The translations under genes and the position numbers were made by a program. From assembly GCA_024699325.1 (NCBI GenBank), contig JAILPS010000029.1, positions 1 through 64,000 on the forward strand: DNA of 64,000 nt. Direction: 5' to 3'. This DNA comes from Lachnospiraceae bacterium (GTDB lineage: Bacteria; Bacillota; Clostridia; Lachnospirales; Lachnospiraceae). Each line of letters begins with the position of its first letter. Position 1 is the first letter of the stretch. The notes beneath the pieces are model-generated. The model had not been told where the DNA came from. It saw nothing but the letters and a program-made list of their open reading frames with translations, and made no database searches. Below are positions 16,584 through 25,423 of this stretch, one piece after another.

Positions 16584-18890
16584 ATGAGAAGGAAGGAATT
16601 AATGGCTTTTGTCGTGACTTCAGCCATGGTTTTAAGCCTGTGTGCGTGCAGCACAGACGGCGATAGTACGACAACAACCGCTGACACAGCTTCTGAGACA
16701 ACGGTTTCATCAGGTGCGGAAGATGAGACCACAGAAGCTTCAGGCTCAGATTCATCTGCAAGCACAGAGAAGACCGAGGAGATGACGGCAATCGAGGAGG
16801 CTCTAAACCTTAAGAACATGAGCGCAGAGTGGACATACAACGAGAGCGCCGACTGTTGGACCATGTCCAGCGTTACAGCGGTCACAAACCCTGAGATAGA
16901 GGATGAGCAGGGCGTGTCTGTGTGCGTTCCCGGAGCGTACGTGAAGGGCGTCGACACGGACGGCGACGGCGAGGTGGACGCCACCAGCGGAACAGTCAAC
17001 GGCAATCTCGTGATCGACTACGAGGCCACAGTGACCAGCTCCAACGGACAGGTTTACACAGCAGCAACAGCCCCTGTAATCGTCAACACAGGCGCAGCAG
17101 GCTACAGCGAGCAGAGCAACCAGACAGCGTCATCAACCTACGCCTCAGAGGGCTATATCAATGTTTCCTGCGGCAACCGCGGCAAGCAGAGCCAGCTCGA
17201 GGACGGCACATACACAGGCGACGCGCCGTGCTGCCTCGTAGATCAGAAGAACGCCGTAAGGTTCGTAAAATACAACATTTTGCTGGGCAATCTCCCCGGA
17301 AGTGTTGACTACTTCGTATCCACAGGAGGTTCAGGCGGCGGTGCACATGCAACCATGCTGGCTGCGACAAGCGACAACCCTGTATATTACGACTACGAAA
17401 TCGAGGCCGGCGCGGTAGGTGTTTATCAGGACGCGGACGGCAACTACATCACAACAGTTACCATCGACGGCGAGGAAGTTGAGCTCTCAGACGGCATGTG
17501 GGGCTGCGTGGCATACAGCGCCATAACATCCCTCGCAGAGGCCGACATCGCGATGGCATTTGAATATTATCTGGACAGCACATACAGCTTCAGCTCAGAC
17601 TTCCAGGCGCAGATGGCAGAGTATCTCGCGGCAGAGTATATGACATATATCAACGAGCAGAATTTGACAGCTGATGAGACAGTCTTAGAGTACGACATCA
17701 ACGGCGACGGCGACACAGACGACGTGGTTGAGCTCACCATAGAGTATGACCCTGAGGCATATCCTGAGACCAACGGCTACTACGGAACATATGTAAACAT
17801 GTATCTGGCAGAGTTTGAGGAGAGTCTAAATGATTACCTTGCACGCCTCGACTACGCAGAGGACTGGACATGGTTTGACGAGGACGGCAACGCCCTCACA
17901 GACGAGGAGGTCGCAGCTATGACCAGCGAGGACCGCGCACAGGCATATATCGAAGGTAGGTATGCGGCAGGCTCAACAGGCAGCGCAGGCAGCACAGGCG
18001 GTATGGGCGGTGGCCCTGGCGGAGATATGGGCGGCATGATGGGCGGTGGCCCCGGCGACAGCGCAGGCGGACCTCCAGACATGAACGGCGAAGCTCCGTC
18101 AGACATGAGCGGCGAAGCACCATCAGACATGGGCTCCACATTTACACTTGACGCATCTGACACCTCAGGCATGGGCGACGTAGTGGGAACTCCTGACGCA
18201 GGAACCACACAGTCAAACAGCGGCTCCAAGGACTCTAGCAACTATTCAACATTTGAGGAAATGTTGGAGGCATATCAGGCAGACATCGCAGAGGTTGAGG
18301 CCGGAGACGAATATGGCAACAATATCGTAGAACTCTATGATCCGCTCAACAGCATAGGAGCGGAGGGAACAAACAACCCTACATGGACCAGAATTCTCAT
18401 GGGCGCCTCAGAGGGCGACATCTCCATGATGAACTCCCTGAACCTGCAGATTGCATGGCTTAATGCCGGAACAGACTGCGAGATAGAGTGGCAGTGGAAC
18501 GGCGGACATGTGCCATCTGAGATATTTGGCGACTCTCTTGCCCTCTACGTCGACATGATGTACGGCGAATATGTGGACGGCGCAGTTGAGGTTACGAAGG
18601 AGGAGGCAACAGGCCAGACCGCCAACGGAACAGCCACAGAGGCCACAGGAACGGACATCTCCGACTGGGTAAGCTACGACAGCGAGGATGGCGCTACATT
18701 CTCTCTTGCAGACATAGCAGCCTACAGAACAGCAGGCGCCAGCAAAGCCATCCCGGGCTTCGACGTCATGGATTACGGCCAGGAGGACTACGTTTTTGGA
18801 AGCTCCACAGCCGATGCCCGTCACTGGGACAAATACGTGCTGAAGGTTTTTGAAGAGTACGCGGACGTTTTATCAGAATTATTTAACTAG
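16584..18890 (+). CDS. Secreted lipoprotein serine hydrolase, tannase/feruloyl-esterase-like
   Basis: The N-terminus is a lipoprotein signal (LCAC, Cys 22) followed by about 55 Thr/Ser/Glu-rich linker residues. AVRFVKYNILLGNLPGSVDY and then STGGSGGGAH (Ser near 249) form the GxSxG nucleophile region seen in tannase-type hydrolases. Near the end GGHVPSEIFG (near 640) supplies a plausible catalytic His. Between them, about residues 470-530, is a Gly/Met/Pro-rich stretch with GEAPSDM repeats. The pattern resembles the large subtype A tannase-like lipoproteins of Lachnospiraceae (from memory). It would act on the outer cell face, perhaps on plant galloyl or feruloyl esters. ATG 16584 follows AAGGAGG; the frame extends to 16512 without a good site. 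Confidence 0.68.
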   Translation: MRRKELMAFVVTSAMVLSLCACSTDGDSTTTTADTASETTVSSGAEDETTEASGSDSSASTEKTEEMTAIEEALNLKNMSAEWTYNESADCWTMSSVTAVTNPEIEDEQGVSVCVPGAYVKGVDTDGDGEVDATSGTVNGNLVIDYEATVTSSNGQVYTAATAPVIVNTGAAGYSEQSNQTASSTYASEGYINVSCGNRGKQSQLEDGTYTGDAPCCLVDQKNAVRFVKYNILLGNLPGSVDYFVSTGGSGGGAHATMLAATSDNPVYYDYEIEAGAVGVYQDADGNYITTVTIDGEEVELSDGMWGCVAYSAITSLAEADIAMAFEYYLDSTYSFSSDFQAQMAEYLAAEYMTYINEQNLTADETVLEYDINGDGDTDDVVELTIEYDPEAYPETNGYYGTYVNMYLAEFEESLNDYLARLDYAEDWTWFDEDGNALTDEEVAAMTSEDRAQAYIEGRYAAGSTGSAGSTGGMGGGPGGDMGGMMGGGPGDSAGGPPDMNGEAPSDMSGEAPSDMGSTFTLDASDTSGMGDVVGTPDAGTTQSNSGSKDSSNYSTFEEMLEAYQADIAEVEAGDEYGNNIVELYDPLNSIGAEGTNNPTWTRILMGASEGDISMMNSLNLQIAWLNAGTDCEIEWQWNGGHVPSEIFGDSLALYVDMMYGEYVDGAVEVTKEEATGQTANGTATEATGTDISDWVSYDSEDGATFSLADIAAYRTAGASKAIPGFDVMDYGQEDYVFGSSTADARHWDKYVLKVFEEYADVLSELFN

Positions 18891-18896
18891 TTAATT

Positions 18897-18924
18897 ACTC
18901 CCGTGGGTAACCACGGGAGTTTTT
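18897..18924 (+). terminator. Terminator of the tannase-like gene
   Basis: ACTCCCGTGG and CCACGGGAGT pair around GTAA and are followed by TTTT. The same stem, with related flanks, recurs at 22644-22667. Confidence 0.85.
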
Positions 18925-18949
18925 GCGTAAAATTGTAATAATTATGGGG

Positions 18950-18978
18950 TTGAAATGTTTTGAAGATATACATATAAT
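18950..18978 (+). promoter_or_regulatory. Promoter of the BspA-like gene
   Basis: TTGAAA at 18950-18955 and TATAAT at 18973-18978 have a 17-base spacer, about 64 bases before the start codon. Confidence 0.65.
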
Positions 18979-19041
18979 AGCAGGGAATATTAGATATAAC
19001 CGCAGCCGGTGCTGCGATTTTTAATGTTGGAAGGGGAGAAT

Positions 19042-22000
19042 ATGAGAATTAAGAAGTTACTTAAGACAGCGGCGATAGCCGCGATAACTGCAACTGCGAC
19101 CGTCAGCGTGTGTGCGCTGCCGCAGTTCACACAGACCGTGTGGGCGTACGGTGAAACATCAGGAACATGCGGAGCGAGTGCCACATGGAGGATTGAAGGT
19201 GATACCCTCTACATCGAGGGCAGTGGAGAGGTGTTTGGTTGTAATGATCCGTGTAATGACTATAGTATAACAAATGTTGTAATAGGCAAGGATATCACCA
19301 GCATAGAGGTTGGTGCTTTTGACAGTTGTAGTAACCTTACCACAGTGACATTTGAGAACTTAAGCAGTCTGGAGAGTATTGGGGATTGTGCTTTTTACCA
19401 TTGTGGTAACCTTACCACAGTGACATTTGAGAACTTAAGCAGTCTGGAGAGTATTGGGAATTTTGCTTTTTACGAGTGTAGTAACCTTACCACAGTGACA
19501 TTAGAGAACTTAAGCAGTCTGGAGAGTATTGGGAATTTTGCTTTTTGTGATTGTGATATCAGAGAAATGACAATACCCGCAAGCGTTGAGAGCATAGGTG
19601 CGAATGCGTTTGGTGGCAACGGAAACATGACTTCCATAACTCTGCCATATAGATTCAGCGATATGGTAGATGACGGAAGATTATTATTATTACCAGACGG
19701 CTGCGAAGTCAACTACACATATCTCATATCATTTGACGCAAACACCACAGATGATGTATCAGGCACCATGGATAATCAGGGCTATGCGGTGGATGGAACG
19801 GTTACGTTAAATGCAAATGCCTTCGTAAGAGACGGTTATAATTTCGTGGGCTGGAATACAGCGGCGGATGGCTTAGGCACGTCTTACGCAGACGGCGCGT
19901 CTATCAGCGGCCTGACAGGTGCTGCGCTGAACCTCTACGCACAGTGGGTTTCTTCATCTTGCGGCGATAATGCCACATGGAGAATTGAAGGTAATACCCT
20001 CTACATCGAGGGCAGCGGGGATATGGATGATTATACCAATAACACATATTCAAGCAGACCATGGAATGACTATAGTTTTACAAGCGTTGTTATAGGCAAG
20101 GATATCACCAGCATAGGGGATTTTGCTTTTAAAGACTGTGCGATCACCTCATTGACGTTTGAGGAGGGCAGTAAGCTAAATAGTATTGGAAAGGGTGCTT
20201 TTTATGATTGTTCTAATCTAAATACAGACCCGTTTGTAAACTGCAGTAGTCTTCAGAGTATTGGTGATTGGGCTTTTTTAAATTGTTATGGTCTTACCAC
20301 AGTTTCATTTGAAAACTGCAGTAGTCTTCAGAGTATTGGTGATAGTGCTTTTAATAGCTGTTATGGTCTTACCACAGTTTCATTTGAAAACTGCAATAGT
20401 CTTCAGAGTATTGGTTATAGTACTTTTGGTTGCTGTCGTTATATTACCACAGTTATATTTGACAACTGTAGCAAGCTTGAGAGTCTGGATGATTATTGTT
20501 TTTACGAGTGTTATGATCTTACCACAGTATCATTTAAAAACTGTAACAGTCTTCAGAGCATTGGAGAAGCTGCTTTTTATTATTGCGATATTCGTGAAAT
20601 AACAATCCCTGGAAGTGTTACGAGTCTGGAGGCAGGTATTTTTCGTGACAACGAAAACATGACCTCCATCACTTTTCCTTACAGCCTGGATTCTCAAAAA
20701 TCTTATTTTTGGTTGCCAAGTGGTTGCACAATAAACTACAGCTATGTTGTAACATATAATGCAAACACCACAGATGACGTCACAGGCACTATGGGTAATC
20801 AGTGCTATGCGGTGGATGGAACTGTTACGTTAAATGCAAATGCCTTCGTAAGAGACGGTTATAACTTCATGGGCTGGAACACAGCTGCAGACGGCTCAGG
20901 AACTTCTTACACAGACGGAGAGGCTATAAGCGGCCTGACAGGTGATGCGCTGAACCTCTACGCACAGTGGGTTTCTTCTTCTTGCGGAGAGAGTGCCACA
21001 TGGAGGATTGAAGGTGATACCCTCTACATCGAGGGCAGCGGAGAGGTGTTTGGTTGTATTGGTCCGAGTAATGACTATAGTATAACAAATGTTGTAATAG
21101 GCAAGGATATCACCAGCATAAGGGGCGGTGCTTTTGCCATGTGGAGTAACCTTACCACAGTGACATTAGAGAACTTAAGCAGTCTGGAGAGTATTGGGAA
21201 TTCTGCTTTTTGTGATTGTGATATCAGAGAAATGACAATACCCGCAAGTGTTGAGAGCATAGGTATGCATGCGTTTGGTGACAACGAAAACATGACATCC
21301 ATCACTCTGCCATATAGATTCAGCAATATGGTAGATGACGGAAGTTTATTATTATTACCAGACGGCTGCACAGTCAACTACACATGTCTCGTATCATTTA
21401 ACGCAAACACCACAGATGATGTCTCAGGCAGTATGGATAATCAGGGCTATGCGGCAGATGGAACTGTTACGTTATATGAAAATTGCTTCGAAAGATACGG
21501 CTACACCTTCGCAGGCTGGAACACAGCTGCGGACGGCTCAGGTACAGCTTACGCAGACGGCGCGTCTATTAGCGGCCTGACAGGCGAGAACCTGACACTT
21601 TACGCACAGTGGGCTCCTGGCAGGTTAGTTGCTCACTCTGTGGGACTTAGCGACTATGTAGGCATAAACTTCATCATGAGACTTCCTGAGGAAGTGAGAG
21701 GGGATGCAGGCGCATATATGCTGTTTACGCTGGCAAGCGGAGACGAGCAGATTGTAACTGTAGCGGATGCCGATTTTAATGCTTCTTATGCCGGATACTC
21801 ATTTACATGTTATGTTGCCGCGAAGGAGATGGCGGATGTAGTCACAGCACAGTTACATATGTCAGATAACAGTGTCGGGGTAGAGTACACATACTCTGTC
21901 AAGGAGTACGCGGAGTATATGCTGGCTCATGTGGATGACAACACTTCTTACGCGGAGTACGAGGATCTGGTCAAGGCCATGTTAAACTACGGCGCGTATG

Positions 22001-22500
22001 CGCAGTTGTATTTTGGCTATAACACGGATAATCTGGCAAATTCATCTCTGGCAGATGAAGATAAGGATGTCAGCGCAGTGACATATGAGAGCATTAACAG
22101 GGGTTATGACAAAGATACAGCAGAACACCTTCCCGACGGAGTGACGTTTGAGGGAGCGAGCCTCTCGCTTGAGTCAGCGGCCACACTTAAGCTGTATTTT
22201 AGCGGCGTGGAAGAAGAGAATATAACAGCCAGCTGCACGGAAGGTAACTGCAGAGTTATAACATCAGGCGAATACACAGTGGTATGTGTTGACGAAATAT
22301 ATGCGTCAAGTCTTAAAGGTAATTTAGTTATTAGCCTGACAATCAACAAAACAGAGGGCTACAGAGTAACATATAGCGCTATGAACTACTGCTACAACGT
22401 GCTCAGCAGAGATACAACCCCTGTCAGAACGGATGCTCTCAAGGATCTTATCAGGGCTATGTATAAATATGCCGATGAAGCTAGAAATTTAGTCATGTAA
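19042..22500 (+). CDS. Secreted BspA-type leucine-rich-repeat protein with InlB B-repeats
   Basis: A signal peptide (about residues 1-35, ending near TVWA) is followed by three modules. Each begins CGxxATWRIEG-TLYIEGSG, contains BspA/Treponema-type LRR units of about 23 residues (LESIGNFAFYECSNLTTVTF), and ends in an InlB B-repeat domain with GY-F-GWNTAADGSGT and LYAQW. The C-terminal 290 residues are a beta-rich, Tyr-rich domain of unknown function. No LPxTG motif or membrane anchor is visible, so attachment must be non-covalent or the protein is released. Such proteins usually bind host or plant surfaces. Modules 1 and 3 are almost identical in DNA, so copy number may vary. AAGGGGAG precedes ATG 19042. 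Confidence 0.9.
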   Translation: MRIKKLLKTAAIAAITATATVSVCALPQFTQTVWAYGETSGTCGASATWRIEGDTLYIEGSGEVFGCNDPCNDYSITNVVIGKDITSIEVGAFDSCSNLTTVTFENLSSLESIGDCAFYHCGNLTTVTFENLSSLESIGNFAFYECSNLTTVTLENLSSLESIGNFAFCDCDIREMTIPASVESIGANAFGGNGNMTSITLPYRFSDMVDDGRLLLLPDGCEVNYTYLISFDANTTDDVSGTMDNQGYAVDGTVTLNANAFVRDGYNFVGWNTAADGLGTSYADGASISGLTGAALNLYAQWVSSSCGDNATWRIEGNTLYIEGSGDMDDYTNNTYSSRPWNDYSFTSVVIGKDITSIGDFAFKDCAITSLTFEEGSKLNSIGKGAFYDCSNLNTDPFVNCSSLQSIGDWAFLNCYGLTTVSFENCSSLQSIGDSAFNSCYGLTTVSFENCNSLQSIGYSTFGCCRYITTVIFDNCSKLESLDDYCFYECYDLTTVSFKNCNSLQSIGEAAFYYCDIREITIPGSVTSLEAGIFRDNENMTSITFPYSLDSQKSYFWLPSGCTINYSYVVTYNANTTDDVTGTMGNQCYAVDGTVTLNANAFVRDGYNFMGWNTAADGSGTSYTDGEAISGLTGDALNLYAQWVSSSCGESATWRIEGDTLYIEGSGEVFGCIGPSNDYSITNVVIGKDITSIRGGAFAMWSNLTTVTLENLSSLESIGNSAFCDCDIREMTIPASVESIGMHAFGDNENMTSITLPYRFSNMVDDGSLLLLPDGCTVNYTCLVSFNANTTDDVSGSMDNQGYAADGTVTLYENCFERYGYTFAGWNTAADGSGTAYADGASISGLTGENLTLYAQWAPGRLVAHSVGLSDYVGINFIMRLPEEVRGDAGAYMLFTLASGDEQIVTVADADFNASYAGYSFTCYVAAKEMADVVTAQLHMSDNSVGVEYTYSVKEYAEYMLAHVDDNTSYAEYEDLVKAMLNYGAYAQLYFGYNTDNLANSSLADEDKDVSAVTYESINRGYDKDTAEHLPDGVTFEGASLSLESAATLKLYFSGVEEENITASCTEGNCRVITSGEYTVVCVDEIYASSLKGNLVISLTINKTEGYRVTYSAMNYCYNVLSRDTTPVRTDALKDLIRAMYKYADEARNLVM

Positions 22501-22512
22501 CAAGGGGGAAAT

Positions 22513-22626
22513 ATGGACAAGGACAACTATGAGACAGTAGCCATAGAGGTTATCAGGTTTGAAGGTGAGGATGTGATCACGACAAGTAATAATGGAACAC
22601 CATTTGAGCCTAATAAGAATAGTTAA
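22513..22626 (+). CDS. 37-residue peptide with an EDVITTSN motif
   Basis: This small frame begins with ATG five bases after AAGGGGGA and 13 bases after the BspA-like stop, and is followed 17 bases later by a strong terminator, so it is in the same transcript. The peptide is acidic, lacks Cys, and contains VIRFEGEDVITTSN near its middle. From memory, short Clostridial proteins with a similar hydrophobic-acidic stretch and EDVITTS are common and unassigned. Function is unknown. The clear ribosome-binding site and position make it more credible than a chance frame. Confidence 0.6.
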   Translation: MDKDNYETVAIEVIRFEGEDVITTSNNGTPFEPNKNS

Positions 22627-22643
22627 TTATATATCTAAAAGTA

Positions 22644-22671
22644 TCTCCCGTGGGTAACCACGGGAGATTTT
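22644..22671 (+). terminator. Terminator after the BspA-like gene and peptide
   Basis: TCTCCCGTGG and CCACGGGAGA pair around GTAA and are followed by TTTT-like sequence. It is almost the same as the hairpin at 18897. Confidence 0.82.
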
Positions 22672-22696
22672 GCGTAAAATAGTTATTATTATATAG

Positions 22697-22725
22697 TTGA
22701 ACTGTTCTGAATGGTTGTATATAAT
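22697..22725 (+). promoter_or_regulatory. Promoter of the DUF3089-like lipoprotein gene
   Basis: TTGAAC at 22697-22702 and TATAAT at 22720-22725 have a 17-base spacer, 40 bases before the start codon. Confidence 0.65.
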
Positions 22726-22765
22726 ATGTTCTAGTAATATGTTCTAGTATATATAGGAGAAAACT

Positions 22766-23752
22766 ATGAAAATACTTAGGGGAGTAATGTGTTTGATGGT
22801 CGCCGCCATGCTCACAGGGTGTGGGGCGAATAATAAAGCGCCGGACTACGCGAAGGAGTCTTCGTGGGTTGTGAAGGAGACGGATAATTCGAAGAAGGCA
22901 GATGTGTTCTTCGTGCTGCCAACGGTCAACATGAAGAATATGGAGCCCGGCAACGAGAACATACAGGACGAGAAGAGCCGCAGCAGGTTCGAGAAGACTC
23001 TGAACATGGAAGCCGGAATTGTGGAGTGCTGCAACGTGTACGCACCGTACTACAGGCAGGCAACCATGGGCTGCTATGCGAGCGATGACGGCATGGTGGA
23101 CGCGGGCAATATTTACAGGGACGCCATGAAGAAGTATCTCGATGTGGCGTACGAGGATGTCAAAAACGCCTGGATATATTACCGCGACAACCTAAACGGC
23201 GGCAGGCCGGTGGTGCTGTTTGGCTACTCACAGGGCGCGCAAATGCTTCTGATGCTCTTGGAAGAATTTGGCGGCGATGAGGTGATGAAAAACCAGCTGG
23301 TGGCAGTCTATGCCATAGGCGCGGACGTGAGCGAGGAGTACATGAAGGCTAACCCCGGACTAAGCGTGGCGCAGTCAGCTGACGACACGGGAGTTATCGT
23401 GTGTTTTGACGCCTGCGACGAGAGGTTTGAGGGCGACAACACGTGGAGCTACTCCATCAACCCTCTAAGCTGGACTACGCTTGGCGAGAAGGCTGACAAG
23501 AGCCTGAATACAGGATGTGTAAGCGTCGGCACCGACGGCGTGGTCACGCAGGAGATAGAGGAGTTTTGCGGGGCCTACATAGACGATGAGAACGGCAGGC
23601 TGGTGGTCACGGACATAGTCGACGCGGATAACTACTACAACGCGCAGAGCGTGTTCCCGCAGGGCGACTACCATCTGTACGACCTGACATTCTTCTACAG
23701 TAACCTGAAGGACAATGTGGCCGAGAGAGTTGAAGCATTTACAAAAAAATAA
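22766..23752 (+). CDS. Alpha/beta-hydrolase lipoprotein (DUF3089-like)
   Basis: A short lipoprotein signal ends in MLTGC (Cys 19). The mature protein has DVFFVLPTV at its start, CNVYAPYYRQATMGC, and the nucleophile elbow FGYSQGAQMLL (Ser near 154), as in DUF3089 hydrolases. A late Asp/His pair (FPQGDYHLYDLTFFY) could complete the triad. The length is 328 residues. It is probably a cell-surface esterase or lipase-like enzyme of unknown substrate. TAGGAGA precedes the ATG, and it has its own promoter and terminator. Confidence 0.78.
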   Translation: MKILRGVMCLMVAAMLTGCGANNKAPDYAKESSWVVKETDNSKKADVFFVLPTVNMKNMEPGNENIQDEKSRSRFEKTLNMEAGIVECCNVYAPYYRQATMGCYASDDGMVDAGNIYRDAMKKYLDVAYEDVKNAWIYYRDNLNGGRPVVLFGYSQGAQMLLMLLEEFGGDEVMKNQLVAVYAIGADVSEEYMKANPGLSVAQSADDTGVIVCFDACDERFEGDNTWSYSINPLSWTTLGEKADKSLNTGCVSVGTDGVVTQEIEEFCGAYIDDENGRLVVTDIVDADNYYNAQSVFPQGDYHLYDLTFFYSNLKDNVAERVEAFTKK

Positions 23753-23763
23753 TGATGATTAGC

Positions 23764-23787
23764 GGGCGATTCTGTACGGAATCGCCC
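23764..23787 (+). terminator. Terminator after the DUF3089-like gene
   Basis: GGGCGATTC and GAATCGCCC pair around a six-base loop, 11 bases after the stop, followed by GTTTC. Confidence 0.65.
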
Positions 23788-23863
23788 GTTTCAATATCTT
23801 CATGATACATTTTCCGTACATGGTCTGTTGCATAATGGTTGAAAACAGACGGAGGTAGAGAAG

Positions 23864-25345
23864 ATGAGCGAAGAGAAGAATGTAAATATTGAAGTAAACA
23901 TTTACGTGGCAGACGTTCACGCCACAGGAGATGACTGCACATCATCAGAGTTTCATGAAGAAACCATCAACGAAGTATTAGAGCTCATGGAAGGCGCAGG
24001 CTACGACGCAGAGAGCGGCAAATGTTTAGTAACTACCACACTCAACTATGACCTGCCACTAGCTAGCGCCCTCTTGCTTCTGCCCAAGAGCATGTGGGAT
24101 GTATACGAGCACTCCAGAAGACGTGAGATCCTGGATATGCTCACACCGTATGCATCCCTGCTCACACGCTACTTCAGTGAATACCTGTACGACATAAACG
24201 TCGTGCTGGCTGTCACGAAGGAACGCAAGAAGATTATCATAGGTCTGTCAGGCTGCGACAATCCGTTCTTCGAGGATATGGAAATAGGAAACTTCACCAG
24301 GTTCTCCACAGTCCGCCTGAACAAACAGTCATTCATCAACGCCGAAAACATCCGCGATATAGCCGCAGGGTGGCTTAGAATAATTAGCGCTAAGGAAATG
24401 CGCGACTACATCGCAACACGTGTTATAGGCCAGGATAAGGCCGTAGGACTGTTTTCCATAAGCGTATGCAGGTACATTCAGGCCCTCGCCGAGGACCACC
24501 TGATACGCTCCAACGTAATGATAAGCGGCCCGTCAGGAAGCGGCAAAACAGAGTGCCTGCGCGCACTCAAGGACTACTTCAAGGAAAAGAACATCAGCCT
24601 TCCCGTCATCCGCATAGACCTCGGCGACATCACAGGCAACGGCTTCAAGGGTGAAGACACGGACTATATCATATCTTCCCTTATGGACTGCAACAGAGGC
24701 CTCGGCGGCTACGGCATAGTGGCAATAGACGAGTTCGACAAGAGGTGCACGCCCTCCTACACCACCCGCGGCATGGATGCAAACCGCGAAGTCCAGGGTC
24801 AGCTCCTAAACCTCATAGAGGGTATGAACTACCCTAAATTCAACTGCAACACCGCCAGAACCATGTTCGTGGGCATCGGCTCCTTCCAGCCTCTAAGAGA
24901 CGAAAAGGTAACCGAGGCCGGCAGGACCACAATAGGCTTCGGAAGCAGCAGGGACGAGCACGCAGACGAGCTCATGTTCAGAAGCGTCTCCATGGACCAG
25001 ATGATCGACTACGGCATGATGCCGGAGCTCGCCGGCCGCTTCTCCGTCCTCATAAACATGACCAAAATAACCGAGGAGGTTATGGGCCGCATAGTCATCA
25101 CCAAAGCCCGCGACCTCATGAACGAACTTCACACAGACATCCATCTCTCCACCCAGGCCATCTGCCAGCTCACAGATATCGCCTACTCCAAGCGCGGCAT
25201 CCGAAGCGCCATGAGCACGCTCAAACAGCTCTGCTACGAGGCCCTCGCGGAGTGCATAGGCGACACCACCGAACCGGACAGCATTTACATAGACGACTTA
25301 AGCACGTCATACGCCTGCAATAAAATCCAGAAGCCCGCGATGTAA
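23864..25345 (+). CDS. ClpX-like AAA+ ATPase with a divergent N-terminal domain
   Basis: Residues about 180-475 follow ClpX: RVIGQDKAVGLFSISVCRY, Walker A SGPSGSGKTE (near 222), Walker B IVAIDEFDK, QGQLLNLIEG, and GMMPELAGRF as the sensor-2 approach. TIGFG (near 356) corresponds to the IGF loop with which ClpX docks on ClpP, so it may feed a protease. The ClpX zinc-binding domain is missing; the first 180 residues form an acidic domain I do not recognise, presumably for substrate choice. ACGGAGG precedes the ATG. It is a single gene between two terminators. It is not the housekeeping clpX. Confidence 0.8.
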   Translation: MSEEKNVNIEVNIYVADVHATGDDCTSSEFHEETINEVLELMEGAGYDAESGKCLVTTTLNYDLPLASALLLLPKSMWDVYEHSRRREILDMLTPYASLLTRYFSEYLYDINVVLAVTKERKKIIIGLSGCDNPFFEDMEIGNFTRFSTVRLNKQSFINAENIRDIAAGWLRIISAKEMRDYIATRVIGQDKAVGLFSISVCRYIQALAEDHLIRSNVMISGPSGSGKTECLRALKDYFKEKNISLPVIRIDLGDITGNGFKGEDTDYIISSLMDCNRGLGGYGIVAIDEFDKRCTPSYTTRGMDANREVQGQLLNLIEGMNYPKFNCNTARTMFVGIGSFQPLRDEKVTEAGRTTIGFGSSRDEHADELMFRSVSMDQMIDYGMMPELAGRFSVLINMTKITEEVMGRIVITKARDLMNELHTDIHLSTQAICQLTDIAYSKRGIRSAMSTLKQLCYEALAECIGDTTEPDSIYIDDLSTSYACNKIQKPAM

Positions 25346-25385
25346 CGCGCGGCGAACGCTCATCCCAGAGAGTTGTTGTTTTCCC

Positions 25386-25416
25386 CCTCCCCGTGTGGTA
25401 TAACTGCATGGGGAGG
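25386..25416 (+). promoter_or_regulatory. Hairpin that covers the ribosome-binding site of the GNAT gene
   Basis: CCTCCCCGTG at 25386-25395 can pair with CATGGGGAGG at 25407-25416, ten base pairs with one G-T wobble and an 11-base loop. The 3' arm contains the GGGGAGG site for the ATG at 25424. A TATAAC-like box lies in the loop, so whether the 5' arm is transcribed is open. Confidence 0.5.
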
Positions 25417-25423
25417 TTTTGTT

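Noticed and set aside
20288..20602. Second frame inside the BspA-like gene encoding Val/Leu-rich repeats
   Set aside because: It is the LRR DNA read in another frame, with no ribosome-binding site.
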